A stretch of DNA of 64,000 nucleotides from Pontibacter sp. HSC-14F20 (GCF_019599265.1 NZ_JAHZTC010000003.1:124001-188000); one strand, 5' to 3'; shown: positions 25,380-34,845, counted from the first letter of the stretch. Made by a program: numbers and translations. The notes: a model not told the origin generated them from the sequence alone.

Positions 25380-26102
25380 TCAGCGCTTTAGTACTTTGCC
25401 TGAGCCTGAAATAGTTGAATTAATAGTTGGATTTCCCTGATAATACACATTTCCGCTTCCGGAGATCGAAACGGCCAGTTCGTTGGCGGCATTTACCTCT
25501 ATATTCCCTGAACCGCTCAGCGTTACGCCGGCATTTTCACTAGGCATGCCAAAGGACTTGATGCTGCCTGAGCCAGACAGGCTGATATCCTGCATGCCAG
25601 CCTCTCCCACCATATCGATGTTACCCGAACCGGTCAGTCTGCTGGTTACTCTGTCAGCCAGCGCATTTATCCGGAGATAGCCGGAACCATCGAGTACAGC
25701 ACGGAAGTCATCTGTTTCAAATTCATCCTGCAACTCTATACGCCCCGAACCGATCATTCCGGCACTACTCAGCTCCGTTACAGTCATGTGCACCTCAACT
25801 GTCTTGTGTCTGCGCAGGCACCTGTCGAAGCTGAGATCCCATACACCGTTTGACACATTGGTATTGATCGCATCCAGCACATTAGGCTGCGCTTTTACCT
25901 CGATCCGTTGCGTAGCTCCTCGTCTAACAAACACGCGGGTATCTCCGTTCACACGCAGTCCGCTGACCGCATCCAAGTTAAACTCCCGGGTTTCCACATC
26001 GCCTCTTCCCCGAATACAATCCGATTCTTCATCACAGGAGATGAGCAGCAGTACGGGCAGGATGATCAGGAGCACCCTGATCCCAATATTAGTAGATTTC
26101 AT
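25380..26102 (-). CDS. GIN-domain (DUF2807) auto-transporter-adhesin-like lipoprotein
   Basis: A 240-residue lipoprotein (signal to C23, lipobox LLISC). The body is a right-handed repeat with a glycine-serine motif at regular steps of about 20 residues: LTGSGNI, LSGSGSI, LSGSGNI, ISGSGNV and ISGSGKV. This is the head GIN domain, which forms a beta-solenoid and is thought to act in envelope or adhesion functions in Bacteroidota. It is the first gene of a two-gene operon with the LEA-like lipoprotein. Confidence 0.9.
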   Translation of the reverse strand: MKSTNIGIRVLLIILPVLLLISCDEESDCIRGRGDVETREFNLDAVSGLRVNGDTRVFVRRGATQRIEVKAQPNVLDAINTNVSNGVWDLSFDRCLRRHKTVEVHMTVTELSSAGMIGSGRIELQDEFETDDFRAVLDGSGYLRINALADRVTSRLTGSGNIDMVGEAGMQDISLSGSGSIKSFGMPSENAGVTLSGSGNIEVNAANELAVSISGSGNVYYQGNPTINSTISGSGKVLKR

Positions 26103-26205
26103 AGTTTTATGTAGCTTAAATGAGATCGCAAGTTAAATAATCCCGCAGCAGCTGCCTAAAACCCTGTGCTCCGTCTGCTCAATTTTTTGGTGGCATCACT
26201 AATTT

Positions 26206-27114
26206 TTAGCTGAAGTGACCTACTCTCTGACCACGCTGGTTTACCAGTACGCCGCTCTCTGTCACAAAAAGGCCTTGCAGGTACTCGCTCTCAAAGTAAA
26301 AAGGGTAATCGCGGTTGTTGGTACGGGCCAGCTTGCCGATGATGCGTGCGCCGCGTTCGGTCATGTGCACCAGTTGCAATCGTGTAGTCAGGAAGAACTG
26401 TTCAGCAGGTGCATTGTTAAACACTACTTTGCGCAGTACCAGCCGGCTATCCAGCCCCTGTGAGATTGTGTTGGCTCTGGCTGGCTGCTGGCGCAGCTGC
26501 TCTCTTGCATGCCGCGGTGGCTGGCTGCTCGTGATAGGTTGCTCACGGTGTCCGTTCATGCTGGCCACTAATTGGGCATCGGCATTGTCCCAGCCTTTGC
26601 TGATAGCAGCTAAGCGGTAGCTGCGCCCGGGATGCGTGGCCGAACTTCTTTCATCAGACAACACTTTAATGGCAGCTTGTGCCTCCTCCAGACCAGCCCC
26701 CATCTTGCGCAGCACAAAGCCCGAAAACTCATCAGCTTCCAGTTCATCGGCATGGTTGCTGCCCTGCCGCGACAAGGTATGGCCGTTCAGATGGTGCCCG
26801 ATCTCGTGTGCCAGAATGCTCACACCGGCCCAGTCGGTATGCACCGCGTTGTTGATAGCGTCCAGGAAATGTTCGTTGTAGAGGATGTAGCGCTTCCCGT
26901 TGTAGATCACAGCGGCAGCATTCTCGATGTTGGCAGCGCGCACTTCAAAGCGGGGCTTCAGTCCAATCACATCAATGATCTCACCGATCACATCGCGGGG
27001 TGCGGCTTTGGCAAAGGTATAGCGCTCAGGAGCAGGCAGCGCTTCGGCCATTACCCCAAAAAAGGGAGTCAGGGCCAGCAGCAGTGCCAGGCTTATTTTC
27101 TTCAGGCAATTCAT
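26206..27114 (-). CDS. Secreted M48-like zinc metalloprotease
   Basis: A 302-residue protein with a signal peptide (about 1-24). The zinc motif HEIGHH (H103, E104, H107) in SILAHEIGHHLNGH and the downstream ELEADEF segment give a complete gluzincin site. Unlike HtpX, no membrane helices surround it. The C-terminal 130 residues hold a Gln/Pro-rich linker and a small beta domain. ATG 27114 gives a good signal peptide; an in-frame start at 27192 adds a leader that does not look coding. Confidence 0.8.
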   Translation of the reverse strand: MNCLKKISLALLLALTPFFGVMAEALPAPERYTFAKAAPRDVIGEIIDVIGLKPRFEVRAANIENAAAVIYNGKRYILYNEHFLDAINNAVHTDWAGVSILAHEIGHHLNGHTLSRQGSNHADELEADEFSGFVLRKMGAGLEEAQAAIKVLSDERSSATHPGRSYRLAAISKGWDNADAQLVASMNGHREQPITSSQPPRHAREQLRQQPARANTISQGLDSRLVLRKVVFNNAPAEQFFLTTRLQLVHMTERGARIIGKLARTNNRDYPFYFESEYLQGLFVTESGVLVNQRGQRVGHFS

Positions 27115-27248
27115 ATGTATTTCCCTTTCTGTAGATGGATGAACACAGCATACCCAAAACGAAAAAAAGGCGGAAGCTGGTATACCTTTCAATGCAAGTA
27201 CTTTGCCAGAATTGTGCTTGTTGTTCTATCAAAGGGGAGACCTATACC

Positions 27249-27857
27249 TTATTTAAAGAAAGCCACCAGACCGCTTGGCTTGCTGACAGTGATAAAGGCA
27301 GGTGACTCGATGCTGCCTACCGGCGTCTGGATCGTGGGTTTGATCTTGAATGTAATGCGCTCCCGTATATCGGTTTTCTGTCCCAGCAAAGTGATCAACC
27401 GGGATAAGCCTGTATAGTTGGGCAGGTTCCCGTCAGAAGCCAGCCCCACCGGTGTGGTAACCGGCAGCATGTTCATTCCTTGTTGCAGCACCATGGTTTC
27501 TTCAATGGTGCCGGTCAGGGCATCTTCTCCGTCCACTTCCAGCAGCCATTTCAGGCGAGTGATGGTCAGATTCGGCTTATCTTCGCTCTGCTTCTGCAAG
27601 GTAACATGCAGCGCCAGGGTAGCGCTTACCTCCAGCGAGCCGCTGGTTACGGCAGCCAGCAGACTATCCCGTTCCTCGTTCGAAAAGCCCCTACGCTCCT
27701 GTATGCGCTGCTCTACATCAATGCCGTTCAGCTTGGTATTGCGTACGCCCTGCAGGCTGTACTTTGCCTCCGTGAACGCCCTGATATCCTGCGCCTGTTT
27801 GCAGGAAAAACCGGCCAGCAGCATGAGCAGCAAAGCTACGTTCCTTATTTTGTTCAT
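27249..27857 (-). CDS. LEA/WHy-like lipoprotein, paralogue 2
   Basis: A 202-residue lipoprotein (MNKIRNVALLLMLLAGFSC, lipobox AGFSC). It shares with the gene at 24772 the pattern FTEAKYSLQGVRNTKLNGID, LKWLLEVDGEDALTG and FKIKPTIQTPVG (order and spacing the same), so the two are paralogues flanking the GIN and M48-like genes. ATG 27857 is preferred over in-frame starts at 27878 and 27899. Confidence 0.8.
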   Translation of the reverse strand: MNKIRNVALLLMLLAGFSCKQAQDIRAFTEAKYSLQGVRNTKLNGIDVEQRIQERRGFSNEERDSLLAAVTSGSLEVSATLALHVTLQKQSEDKPNLTITRLKWLLEVDGEDALTGTIEETMVLQQGMNMLPVTTPVGLASDGNLPNYTGLSRLITLLGQKTDIRERITFKIKPTIQTPVGSIESPAFITVSKPSGLVAFFK

Positions 27858-27937
27858 CTCTAACTGATTGCTAAACATAACGATATACAAATAACGCAAT
27901 AGTTGGCATAATCTGTTTCAGGTATAGCATAAAAAAA

Positions 27938-27964
27938 GCAGGTATAGCTAATTGCTATACCTGC
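27938..27964 (-). terminator. Terminator built from two inverted copies of the iterated motif
   Basis: GCAGGTATAGC (27938-27948), loop TAATT, GCTATACCTGC (27954-27964): a perfect 11-bp stem made entirely of the window-wide motif. On the minus strand it is followed by seven T residues, so it ends the SRPBCC gene at 28001. Confidence 0.8.
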
Positions 27965-28000
27965 TTCAGAAATTCAATTGTGTGCTGTCGTTTTTGCTGA

Positions 28001-28750
28001 TCAGGTCGCCCCTAGTGGCTGGTGGTGTTTGTGCTTCTCCTCGCCGGTCTCCATGTAGCGTTTGAAGTAGCGCAGGTCTTTTTCTACCATACTCCTGAGC
28101 ATTGGGTTAAGCATTTTGGCCGCTAATCCTCCAAGAGAACCTGCCGGTGGACTGTAGGAAATGACAGCCTGCACAACGGTACCATGGCCGTCGGGAGAAT
28201 CAGAGAAACGCACTTCACCCGCATTGTCGATGTCAGCATTAGGCAGGGAGCGCCAGGCAATCAGTTCATTTTCCTTTTCGTTGATGATATCTGCATCCCA
28301 CTCCACGGTGCCCACGCCACCCGGAATTTTAGCAACCCAGTGCGAGCGCTGCGGACCATTGGACTGTACGCTCTCCAGGTGGTCCATAAATTTAGGCAGG
28401 TTCTCGAGCATGCGCCAGAACTGGTATACCTCTGTGCGCGGACGCTCTACTGTGATGGTCTTAATGATGTCCACCGAAATATCTTCATTCTCTGCCGTAT
28501 CGCGCCCAATCATCTGGTTGACCGGGCAAAAGCCGGTAAAGCCCCGAAAGAGCAATGCGCCTCCGGCCAGGGCTGTTAGTATACCTGCAGTACCTGATTG
28601 ACGCAATCCGACCAGTGCCATTGCTGCACCGCCAACTGCCGAAAGCACCCGTTCCGGACGGCTTACATTGATGTGACTTGAACCGGAAGCCGGTGGGAAA
28701 ATGTGCTCCGTGTGAAGCATCTTAGAGTAATTGGGGTTGTATGTATCCAT
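28001..28750 (-). CDS. DUF2892-like membrane segment plus SRPBCC domain protein
   Basis: A 249-residue protein. Residues 30-80 contain two short hydrophobic helices (VGGAAMALVGLRQSG, GILTALAGGALLFRG) and a CPVNQMIG motif, as in DUF2892/YgaP-type domains. Residues 90-230 form an SRPBCC (START-like) lipid- or ligand-binding fold (ITVERPRTEVYQFWRMLENL, WEADIINEKENELIAWRS in shortened form). The combination is common in Bacteroidota and other bacteria, with no known substrate. Its terminator is the motif hairpin downstream. Confidence 0.85.
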   Translation of the reverse strand: MDTYNPNYSKMLHTEHIFPPASGSSHINVSRPERVLSAVGGAAMALVGLRQSGTAGILTALAGGALLFRGFTGFCPVNQMIGRDTAENEDISVDIIKTITVERPRTEVYQFWRMLENLPKFMDHLESVQSNGPQRSHWVAKIPGGVGTVEWDADIINEKENELIAWRSLPNADIDNAGEVRFSDSPDGHGTVVQAVISYSPPAGSLGGLAAKMLNPMLRSMVEKDLRYFKRYMETGEEKHKHHQPLGAT

Positions 28751-28849
28751 AACTTATTAGTTTTGTTCTATTTTGATATTATGGATACGTGGGTTGGGTC
28801 TATTATAGTTACTGTAAGTGGGTTTTAATAGGTTAAGGGCCTGAAAACG

Positions 28850-28878
28850 ACAAGGCAGCCTCTTAGAGGCTGCCTTGT
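28850..28878. terminator. Hairpin after the barrel gene
   Basis: A 13-bp perfect stem (28850-28862 with 28866-28878) and a 3-base loop, next to the stop of the barrel gene at 28903. The following T-tract is poor. Confidence 0.65.
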
Positions 28879-28902
28879 GCTATACCTCTGAAATTGGAAT
28901 GA

Positions 28903-29541
28903 CTATTTTCCGAACAGGTAAGCTACAGAAACGCCTAGTACGCGGTTTCTGGATTTGCTTTCACCAGATTCTACTTCATAAAGGCTAGATAAGCCTAATC
29001 CGTAGCGCACGTCTAGGTTAAGAGCTCCTGCACCAAGATTGTAAGCCAAGCCCACGCCAAAGCTTGCGCCCAGTTCCACTCTATTATCTTCGTCCTCAAA
29101 TTCGTAGCTCTCACTGGCTTCGGTACTCGCAATTTTCATGGATGTTTTGCCACTGATCCAGTAACCTGCAGTTGGGCCACCTGTTACAAAGCCTTTTACC
29201 TGCTCTGAACCAAAAGTAATTTTAGCGAGCACAGGTACCTCTATGTAATTGCTGGTACCTTTGATGTAGGCATCACTGTCACCAATTTTGTAGCCCTTCT
29301 GAGTGAAAAGAAGCTCTGGCTGAATCGAAAGCAACTCACTTACTCCAAAATTGGCTACTGCACCTACTTGTAAACCTGGAGTATACTTCAGCTCATCCTC
29401 CATTTCGTCTCCCTCTCCATCTGAAAGGCTGATCTTTGAGAAAGTAGCGCCTACACGTGGTCCGAAAGAAACAGATTGCGCCATTGTCGTAAATCCTATA
29501 CCTACAGCAAATAGCAGCGAAAGTAAAAATTTGATTTTCAT
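28903..29541 (-). CDS. Outer-membrane beta-barrel protein, PorT-like family
   Basis: A 212-residue protein with signal peptide (1-21, ending TTMAQ). It has the usual barrel marks: FGPRVGATFSKISL, LLSIQPELLFTQKGYKIG, NYIEVPVLAKITFG and a C-terminal VLGVSVAYLFGK. It resembles the barrel at 9868-10551 in layout. It is monocistronic, with a hairpin after the stop. Function is unknown. Confidence 0.87.
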   Translation of the reverse strand: MKIKFLLSLLFAVGIGFTTMAQSVSFGPRVGATFSKISLSDGEGDEMEDELKYTPGLQVGAVANFGVSELLSIQPELLFTQKGYKIGDSDAYIKGTSNYIEVPVLAKITFGSEQVKGFVTGGPTAGYWISGKTSMKIASTEASESYEFEDEDNRVELGASFGVGLAYNLGAGALNLDVRYGLGLSSLYEVESGESKSRNRVLGVSVAYLFGK

Positions 29542-29695
29542 AAAAATGTTTGGTTAAAATGTGCGCAAAACACACCATAAATATTCGCATTACAAAATAT
29601 ATCGCAGAACTAATGTTTATCCATTAATTGCAGACAATCTTCTTCCGAGATATTATGCCGCACTTATATGATAAATAAAAGGAAGGACACGGCAC

Positions 29696-29726
29696 AAAAA
29701 AGCCCCGGCGTTTACCGAGGCTTTTA
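29696..29726 (-). terminator. Terminator of the tex gene
   Basis: AAAAGCC-CCGG and CCG-AGGCTTTT arms (29698-29708, 29715-29725) with one mismatch. On the minus strand a T run follows, after the stop of tex at 29750. Confidence 0.65.
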
Positions 29727-29749
29727 AGATAGTTGTTACAAGGTATAGC

Positions 29750-32002
29750 TTATTTAAACTTGCCTTTCAGCATAGCCAGTTTGGCTGCAAAATCATTCAT
29801 TGGCTCCTCTTCGCGCTTGGCACCACCTTTCTTGCCACCACCTCCAGCTGGTCTTGCTGCAGCCGGATCGCCTTTCATGCTCAAGGAAATGCGCTTGCGC
29901 GGCACGTCCACTTCCAGCACGGTTACCTCTACCTTCTGCCCAACCTTCACCACATCATGCGGGTTCGTTATGAAGCGGTCTGACAGGTGGCTTACGTGAA
30001 CCAGTCCGTCCTGATGCACCCCAATGTCCACAAAGGCACCGAAAGCAGTGATATTGGTCACGAGACCCGGCAGTTTCATACCTTCTCGCAGGTCTTTCAT
30101 CTCGTTGATGCCTTCCGTAAAGCTAAAGGCTTCAAAGGTCTGGCGCGGGTCACGACCCGGCTTGGCAAGTTCGCTGATGATATCTTGTAGAGTTGGCAAA
30201 CCTACGGTATCAGTCACATAGTTTTTCAGGTTGATCTGCTTGCGCAGGTCTTCTTTCTGAATCAGCTCCTGCACACTCACGCCCAGGTCTTTGGCCATCT
30301 GCTCTACAATCGGGTAACTTTCCGTGTGCACGGCAGAGGCGTCGAGCGGGTTTTTGGCGCTGCGAATACGCAGGAAGCCTGCTGCCTGTTCAAAGGCCTT
30401 ATCGCCTAAGCGCGGCACTTTCTTGAGTTCAGCACGTGTACTAAACGGTCCGTTTTGGTTGCGGTAGTCTACAATGTTCTGCGCCAGCGATGGCCCCAGA
30501 CCCGACACATAAGTCAGCAACTGCTTGCTGGCCGTGTTCACTTCCACACCTACGGCGTTCACACAGCTCATCACCACGTCATCCAAAGAGTGCTTCAAGG
30601 CGGTCTGGTCTACGTCGTGCTGGTATTGCCCAACCCCTATCGACTTTGGATCAATTTTCACGAGTTCAGCCAAGGGGTCCATCAGGCGACGACCGATGGA
30701 AACGGCTCCGCGCACCGTCACATCCTGATCAGGAAACTCTTCACGCGCTACGTCAGAGGCAGAATAAATAGAAGCGCCGCTTTCGTTCACCATCACTACC
30801 TGCACCGAAGCCGGCAGTTTCAGACTTTTCACGAAGGCCTCTGTTTCGCGGCTGGCGGTACCGTTGCCAATGGCAATGGCTTCTACCTCAAAACGGGTCA
30901 CCATATACCTGACGGCCTGTGCCGCTTCACTTTCCTTATGCTGACCGGTGTGCGGGTAGATCGTTTCGTTGTGCAGCAGCTTGCCCTGCTTATCCAGCAC
31001 CACCGATTTTACGCCGGTTCTGAAGCCCGGATCAAGCGCCAGCACGGTTTTTTGACCAAGCGGCGAAGAGAGGAGCAGTTGGCGCAGGTTGTCGGCAAAT
31101 ACACGGATCGCTTCTTCATCGGCACGTTTCTTTGAGGTCAGGCGCACTTCCGTTTCCATGCTCAGCTTGAGCATGCGCTTATAGCAATCTTTAGCAGCTA
31201 GCTTCACTTGTTGCGCAGCGGCATTGTTGCCTTTCACGAACATGCGCTCCAGTCGCTCAAGGGCTTCTTCTTCGTCTGGCTGGGCACTGAGCAGCAGTAC
31301 CATTTCGGTTTCGCCGCGGCGCATTGCCAATATGCGGTGCGAAGGAGCTTTCTCGATCGGTTCTTCCCACTCAAAATAGTCTTTGAACTTCTGTCCTTCT
31401 TCTTCCTTGCCCATCATCACACGGCTCTTGAAAGTGCCTTTCTTCTCGAAAAGCTGGCGCATGGTGGCACGAGCCTCAGCATTCTCGTTCATCCATTCGG
31501 CCATAATATCGCGGGCACCGGCTAAGGCTTCCTCGGCATCTTTTACCTCTTTCTCTTCGGATATGTATTGAGCGGCCTCAGCAGTCACGTCTATGTTTTC
31601 CTGCTCAAACAGACGCTGCGCCAGTGGCTCCAGTCCTTTTTCGCGGGCGATAGTGGCACGGGTACGGCGCTTCGGTTTGTAGGGCAGGTAGATGTCTTCG
31701 AGCACGGCCATGGTCTCAGCAGCCATGATGCGCGCTTCCAGCTCCGGCGTCAGCTTTTCCTGATCTCTTATAGATTTAAGGATGCTTTCGCGGCGCTTGT
31801 CGAGCTCACGCAACTGTTCCAGACGATCGCGCACGGCGGCAACCTGTACTTCGTCGAGCGAGCCGGTGGCTTCTTTTCGGTAACGGGAAATGAAAGGCAC
31901 AGTGGCGCCTTCGTCCAGCAAGGTTGCCGTGGCTTCCACCTGCTTAATGGTGATGGAAAGCTCGGTGGCAATCTTGATTAAATGGTCAACGTTTAATTCC
32001 AT
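29750..32002 (-). CDS. tex: Tex family RNA-binding transcription accessory protein
   Basis: A 750-residue cytosolic protein of full family length. In order: Tex N-terminal helical domain (MELNVDHLIKIATELSI, VPFISRYRKEATGSLDEVQ), YqgF/RuvX-like domain (VLALDPGFRTGVKSVVLD, IGNGTASRETEAFVK), helix-hairpin-helix region (GLGPSLAQNIVDYRNQNG, VPRLGDKAFEQAAGFLRI) and a C-terminal S1 domain (GLVTNITAFGAFVDIGVHQD). Tex proteins bind RNA and affect transcription or rRNA quality. ATG 32002 begins the conserved N-terminus. Confidence 0.96.
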   Translation of the reverse strand: MELNVDHLIKIATELSITIKQVEATATLLDEGATVPFISRYRKEATGSLDEVQVAAVRDRLEQLRELDKRRESILKSIRDQEKLTPELEARIMAAETMAVLEDIYLPYKPKRRTRATIAREKGLEPLAQRLFEQENIDVTAEAAQYISEEKEVKDAEEALAGARDIMAEWMNENAEARATMRQLFEKKGTFKSRVMMGKEEEGQKFKDYFEWEEPIEKAPSHRILAMRRGETEMVLLLSAQPDEEEALERLERMFVKGNNAAAQQVKLAAKDCYKRMLKLSMETEVRLTSKKRADEEAIRVFADNLRQLLLSSPLGQKTVLALDPGFRTGVKSVVLDKQGKLLHNETIYPHTGQHKESEAAQAVRYMVTRFEVEAIAIGNGTASRETEAFVKSLKLPASVQVVMVNESGASIYSASDVAREEFPDQDVTVRGAVSIGRRLMDPLAELVKIDPKSIGVGQYQHDVDQTALKHSLDDVVMSCVNAVGVEVNTASKQLLTYVSGLGPSLAQNIVDYRNQNGPFSTRAELKKVPRLGDKAFEQAAGFLRIRSAKNPLDASAVHTESYPIVEQMAKDLGVSVQELIQKEDLRKQINLKNYVTDTVGLPTLQDIISELAKPGRDPRQTFEAFSFTEGINEMKDLREGMKLPGLVTNITAFGAFVDIGVHQDGLVHVSHLSDRFITNPHDVVKVGQKVEVTVLEVDVPRKRISLSMKGDPAAARPAGGGGKKGGAKREEEPMNDFAAKLAMLKGKFK

Positions 32003-32130
32003 GTATTTGGGTAAAGAATAATCTGACTGTAAGGCGGAAAAAAGCACAGCGGAAGGTATAAACTCAGCCCTTCCTGATTCTCCCGCACATTTCCCCGGTC
32101 TTAAGGTATACCTGTTTGCCTAAGGAACGT

Positions 32131-32138
32131 CAAATTTA
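32131..32138 (-). promoter_or_regulatory. Possible -7 box (TAAATTTG) of tex
   Basis: On the minus strand TAAATTTG matches TAnnTTTG and lies 129 bp before the tex start. No clear -33 element is seen. Confidence 0.35.
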
Positions 32139-32240
32139 AACGATATTGCCTGAAAGCGAAACATCTGACGCTTGTAAATTGACCTGAGACCCTAATTGGC
32201 TGTCACACTGTTTGCTAAATATTTTTATACCTTCGCAGGC

Positions 32241-33590
32241 TTGAGATTCCCGATACATAATACATTCCGCCTGTGGGTGCTGCTCAGTCTGCTGCTTTGC
32301 ACGATGCAGAGCTGTGTAGTGCAGCGCATCGACCACACGCCGTATGCACAGACCGACTACTACCACCATACCCTGCAGGAGCTCGAAAAGCAACCTCCAG
32401 TTGCGAGTAAAAACGATTCGCTGCAGGTTGGCTGGGCTAAAGTGAACATCACCCCACCTGTTGGTAGTCCGTTGGCGGGCTATGGCAAACGCAAAGGGCT
32501 CAGGTATAGCGCCGTGCACGACTCGGTGTGGGTGCGCACATTCGCGTTTGACAACGGCCAGACAGAAGTTATTTTCGTCGCACTCGATATGCTCATTGCT
32601 CCCATGACAGTCGCTGCTGCATTGGAGAAGGAATATGCAGCCTTAGGCTTGAGTCCCGGGCAGGTATACCTGAGTGCAACCCACACGCATAGCAGTTTCG
32701 GGGGCTGGGGACAGAAGTTGGTGGGAAAACTAATGGCAGGCAGGTATAGCAAGCAGCTGGTGCAGCAGACCACCGCTCATATCGTACAGTGTATACAGCT
32801 GGCCCGGCAAAACAAGCAGCCCTCCCAAATCGGTTATAGTAAAGCCTATGCCCCTCACTTAGTTCGCAATCGTCTGACGGGCTCCTTAACTGGTAGAGAT
32901 ACCACCATCCGCTTCTTCAAAATAGAACAGGATTCCTGTAAAACGGCCGTCCTGGCTACTTTTGCAGCACACCCCACCATTCTTCCTTCCATGGATGCGG
33001 TGCTTTCGCGTGACTATCCGGGAGAATTGGTAGACCAGCTGGAAAAAAGTGTGGACTTTGCTGCTTTTGCGGCTGGTGCGGTGGGTAGTCAGGCTGTGAT
33101 GGCACCGCATGGCGATACGTATGAGAGCACAGCTGCCGTGGGGCAGGAACTGGCGGCAGCCATATTGGAGAAGCTCCCGGCAGTTGAACTGACCCAAACG
33201 GCCCGCCTTGGCTATGCCAGGCATTCATTGCTGCTCCCCAAGCCACAGTGGCGCCTGCATACCAACTATCGCTTTGCCCCTTTCCTGTTTAACCGGCTGT
33301 TCGGCAAATATCCTGCTTATATCAATAGTATGCAGTTGGGCGAGGCGGTGCTTTTGGGCGTTCCGGCTGATTATTCGGGCGAGCTATTGCCTCTGCTTGA
33401 GCAACGGGATTTACCTGTGGTCGTGACCGGGTTCAATGGCGGGTACATCGGGTATATCACACCTGACCAGCACTATCAAATGAAGAAGTATGAAACCCGG
33501 TCCATGAATTTTTACGGGCCGCATAGCGGAAGCTACCTCACAGATATTCTGAGCAGGATCATACAACAATACAAGCTTCAGCAGCCTTAG
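32241..33590 (+). CDS. Neutral/alkaline ceramidase-like lipoprotein
   Basis: A protein of about 449 residues with a lipoprotein signal (LWVLLSLLLCTMQSC). It matches the N-terminal ceramidase domain: VGWAKVNITPPVGSPLAGYG, ATHTHSSFGGWG with zinc-binding histidines, and TFAAHPTILPS. It is much shorter than full neutral ceramidases, which also have a C-terminal domain. Relatives hydrolyse amide bonds of sphingolipids, plausible since these bacteria make sphingolipids. There is no upstream ATG: TTG 32241 gives a compact lipoprotein signal and TTG 32196 is possible; the first ATG (32304) would remove the signal. Confidence 0.78.
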   Translation: MRFPIHNTFRLWVLLSLLLCTMQSCVVQRIDHTPYAQTDYYHHTLQELEKQPPVASKNDSLQVGWAKVNITPPVGSPLAGYGKRKGLRYSAVHDSVWVRTFAFDNGQTEVIFVALDMLIAPMTVAAALEKEYAALGLSPGQVYLSATHTHSSFGGWGQKLVGKLMAGRYSKQLVQQTTAHIVQCIQLARQNKQPSQIGYSKAYAPHLVRNRLTGSLTGRDTTIRFFKIEQDSCKTAVLATFAAHPTILPSMDAVLSRDYPGELVDQLEKSVDFAAFAAGAVGSQAVMAPHGDTYESTAAVGQELAAAILEKLPAVELTQTARLGYARHSLLLPKPQWRLHTNYRFAPFLFNRLFGKYPAYINSMQLGEAVLLGVPADYSGELLPLLEQRDLPVVVTGFNGGYIGYITPDQHYQMKKYETRSMNFYGPHSGSYLTDILSRIIQQYKLQQP

Positions 33591-33802
33591 TAATTGGTCT
33601 TTCACAAGCAGAAAGGTATATACCTGATACTGGCATTTTCTTCTTTTTATACCTGATCAACCAGATAAATACAATATACCATTTCCATATAACTCATATT
33701 CATATCATTGTATTGAAATTGTTATAAACAAAACAGCAGCTATCCGGGTTTAAATAACATGGGGCTTATAGTTCTCATTTTGTGTTACTTAAATCTTCGA
33801 TA

Positions 33803-34042
33803 ATGGAAACGTATTTGCCAGATATAGCTAGTTTGTTCTTTTTTCTAACTTTTACTGTTTATTCTTTGCTGGTGATCTTTATGCTGGTATGGACCTACCA
33901 CGATGCAGAAAGCCGCGGTGTGATGGGATGGCTGGTAATTATTCCGACTTTTCTGACGGGTACCCTGCTGGGCGTAGTGCTCTGGCTGATGATCAGACCG
34001 GCACCGAAACCAGAACCTGTCTGGGTAAGGGTGCGCGAGTAA
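33803..34042 (+). CDS. Small membrane protein with PLDc_N-like domain
   Basis: A 79-residue protein with two membrane helices (about 9-31 and 43-63) linked by YHDAESRGVMGW and ending with a hydrophilic tail (RPAPKPEPVWVRVRE). The pattern resembles the short phospholipase-D N-terminal membrane domain that often occurs alone. ATG 33803 is chosen over an upstream in-frame start at 33782. A hairpin terminator follows. Function is unknown. Confidence 0.75.
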   Translation: METYLPDIASLFFFLTFTVYSLLVIFMLVWTYHDAESRGVMGWLVIIPTFLTGTLLGVVLWLMIRPAPKPEPVWVRVRE

Positions 34043-34069
34043 GTGATATGATGATGTTTAGTTGAACAG

Positions 34070-34095
34070 CAGCCGGGTTTATACCCGGCTGTTTT
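34070..34095 (+). terminator. Terminator after the PLDc_N-like gene
   Basis: CAGCCGGGT (34070-34078) pairs with ACCCGGCTG (34083-34091), loop TTAT, then TTTT. Confidence 0.75.
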
Positions 34096-34185
34096 CATTT
34101 TATACCTGCCTCATGGCACTAATCTGCGTTTTCTACACTATCAAACGGATTAAGTTCGTTAATTTGCAGTATAGCCTACATACCT

Positions 34186-34770
34186 ATGAAGTCAATTCGC
34201 TTACTCCTATACCTGTCGCTGTTCGGGGCCTCCTTTTCGCTCAGCTCCTGCAACGACTGCGAAACTACAGTGGCCCAGTTTGAAAACGGCGACAGCAACT
34301 GGACCGTTTATAACTCCGGCGACACCCTCGAAATGGTTGACAATGGCACAACACCAGACTCCATTCGCGTGTTTGTGAATACCCGTGTTAACTCCGATCC
34401 TATACCTGGCGATGGTTTTGGTCCGGCTGATGTCTGCATTGAGCAGTACTATACCCGCCGTACCAGCGTAATGCAGCACAGCGACCGACGTTTTCCGGCC
34501 TTAACAGTGATAGCTGTGCGCATGCCCGACTCTATTCGCGTGAGCCTGGTAGTAGCCGGCAAAGCAGAACTTCCGATCCCGAATATCGACACGCCGGATC
34601 ATGCTACTTACCCACTCGAGGGTGTGATTTACAGCGATGTGTACGATGTCGTTAATCCCGACAGTAGCGCGACTGGGGTAAGTCGCATCCTGTTCAACCG
34701 CGAGTATGGCTTTCTGCAGGTTGCCTATCTGAATAAACGTACCCTTACGCGGCTTCCCCCCACACCCTAA
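34186..34770 (+). CDS. Lipoprotein of unknown function, tandem paralogue A
   Basis: A 194-residue lipoprotein (MKSIRLLLYLSLFGASFSLSSC, cut before C22). It begins the mature part CNDCETTVAQFENGD and is mostly beta strand. The next gene shares CxxCETT, the PGxGxGxxDxC region, the YPxEGVIYxDVYDVxN box and SRILFNREYGFLQV, so the two are tandem duplicates about 45 residues apart in divergence pattern. No family is recognised. Confidence 0.75.
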   Translation: MKSIRLLLYLSLFGASFSLSSCNDCETTVAQFENGDSNWTVYNSGDTLEMVDNGTTPDSIRVFVNTRVNSDPIPGDGFGPADVCIEQYYTRRTSVMQHSDRRFPALTVIAVRMPDSIRVSLVVAGKAELPIPNIDTPDHATYPLEGVIYSDVYDVVNPDSSATGVSRILFNREYGFLQVAYLNKRTLTRLPPTP

Positions 34771-34845
34771 GCCTCTGAATTAAGTTACAACAATTATTTT
34801 TGCAACTGCTTGCAACGCTTCCCCCCCAAATTGACTCCTACCTAT

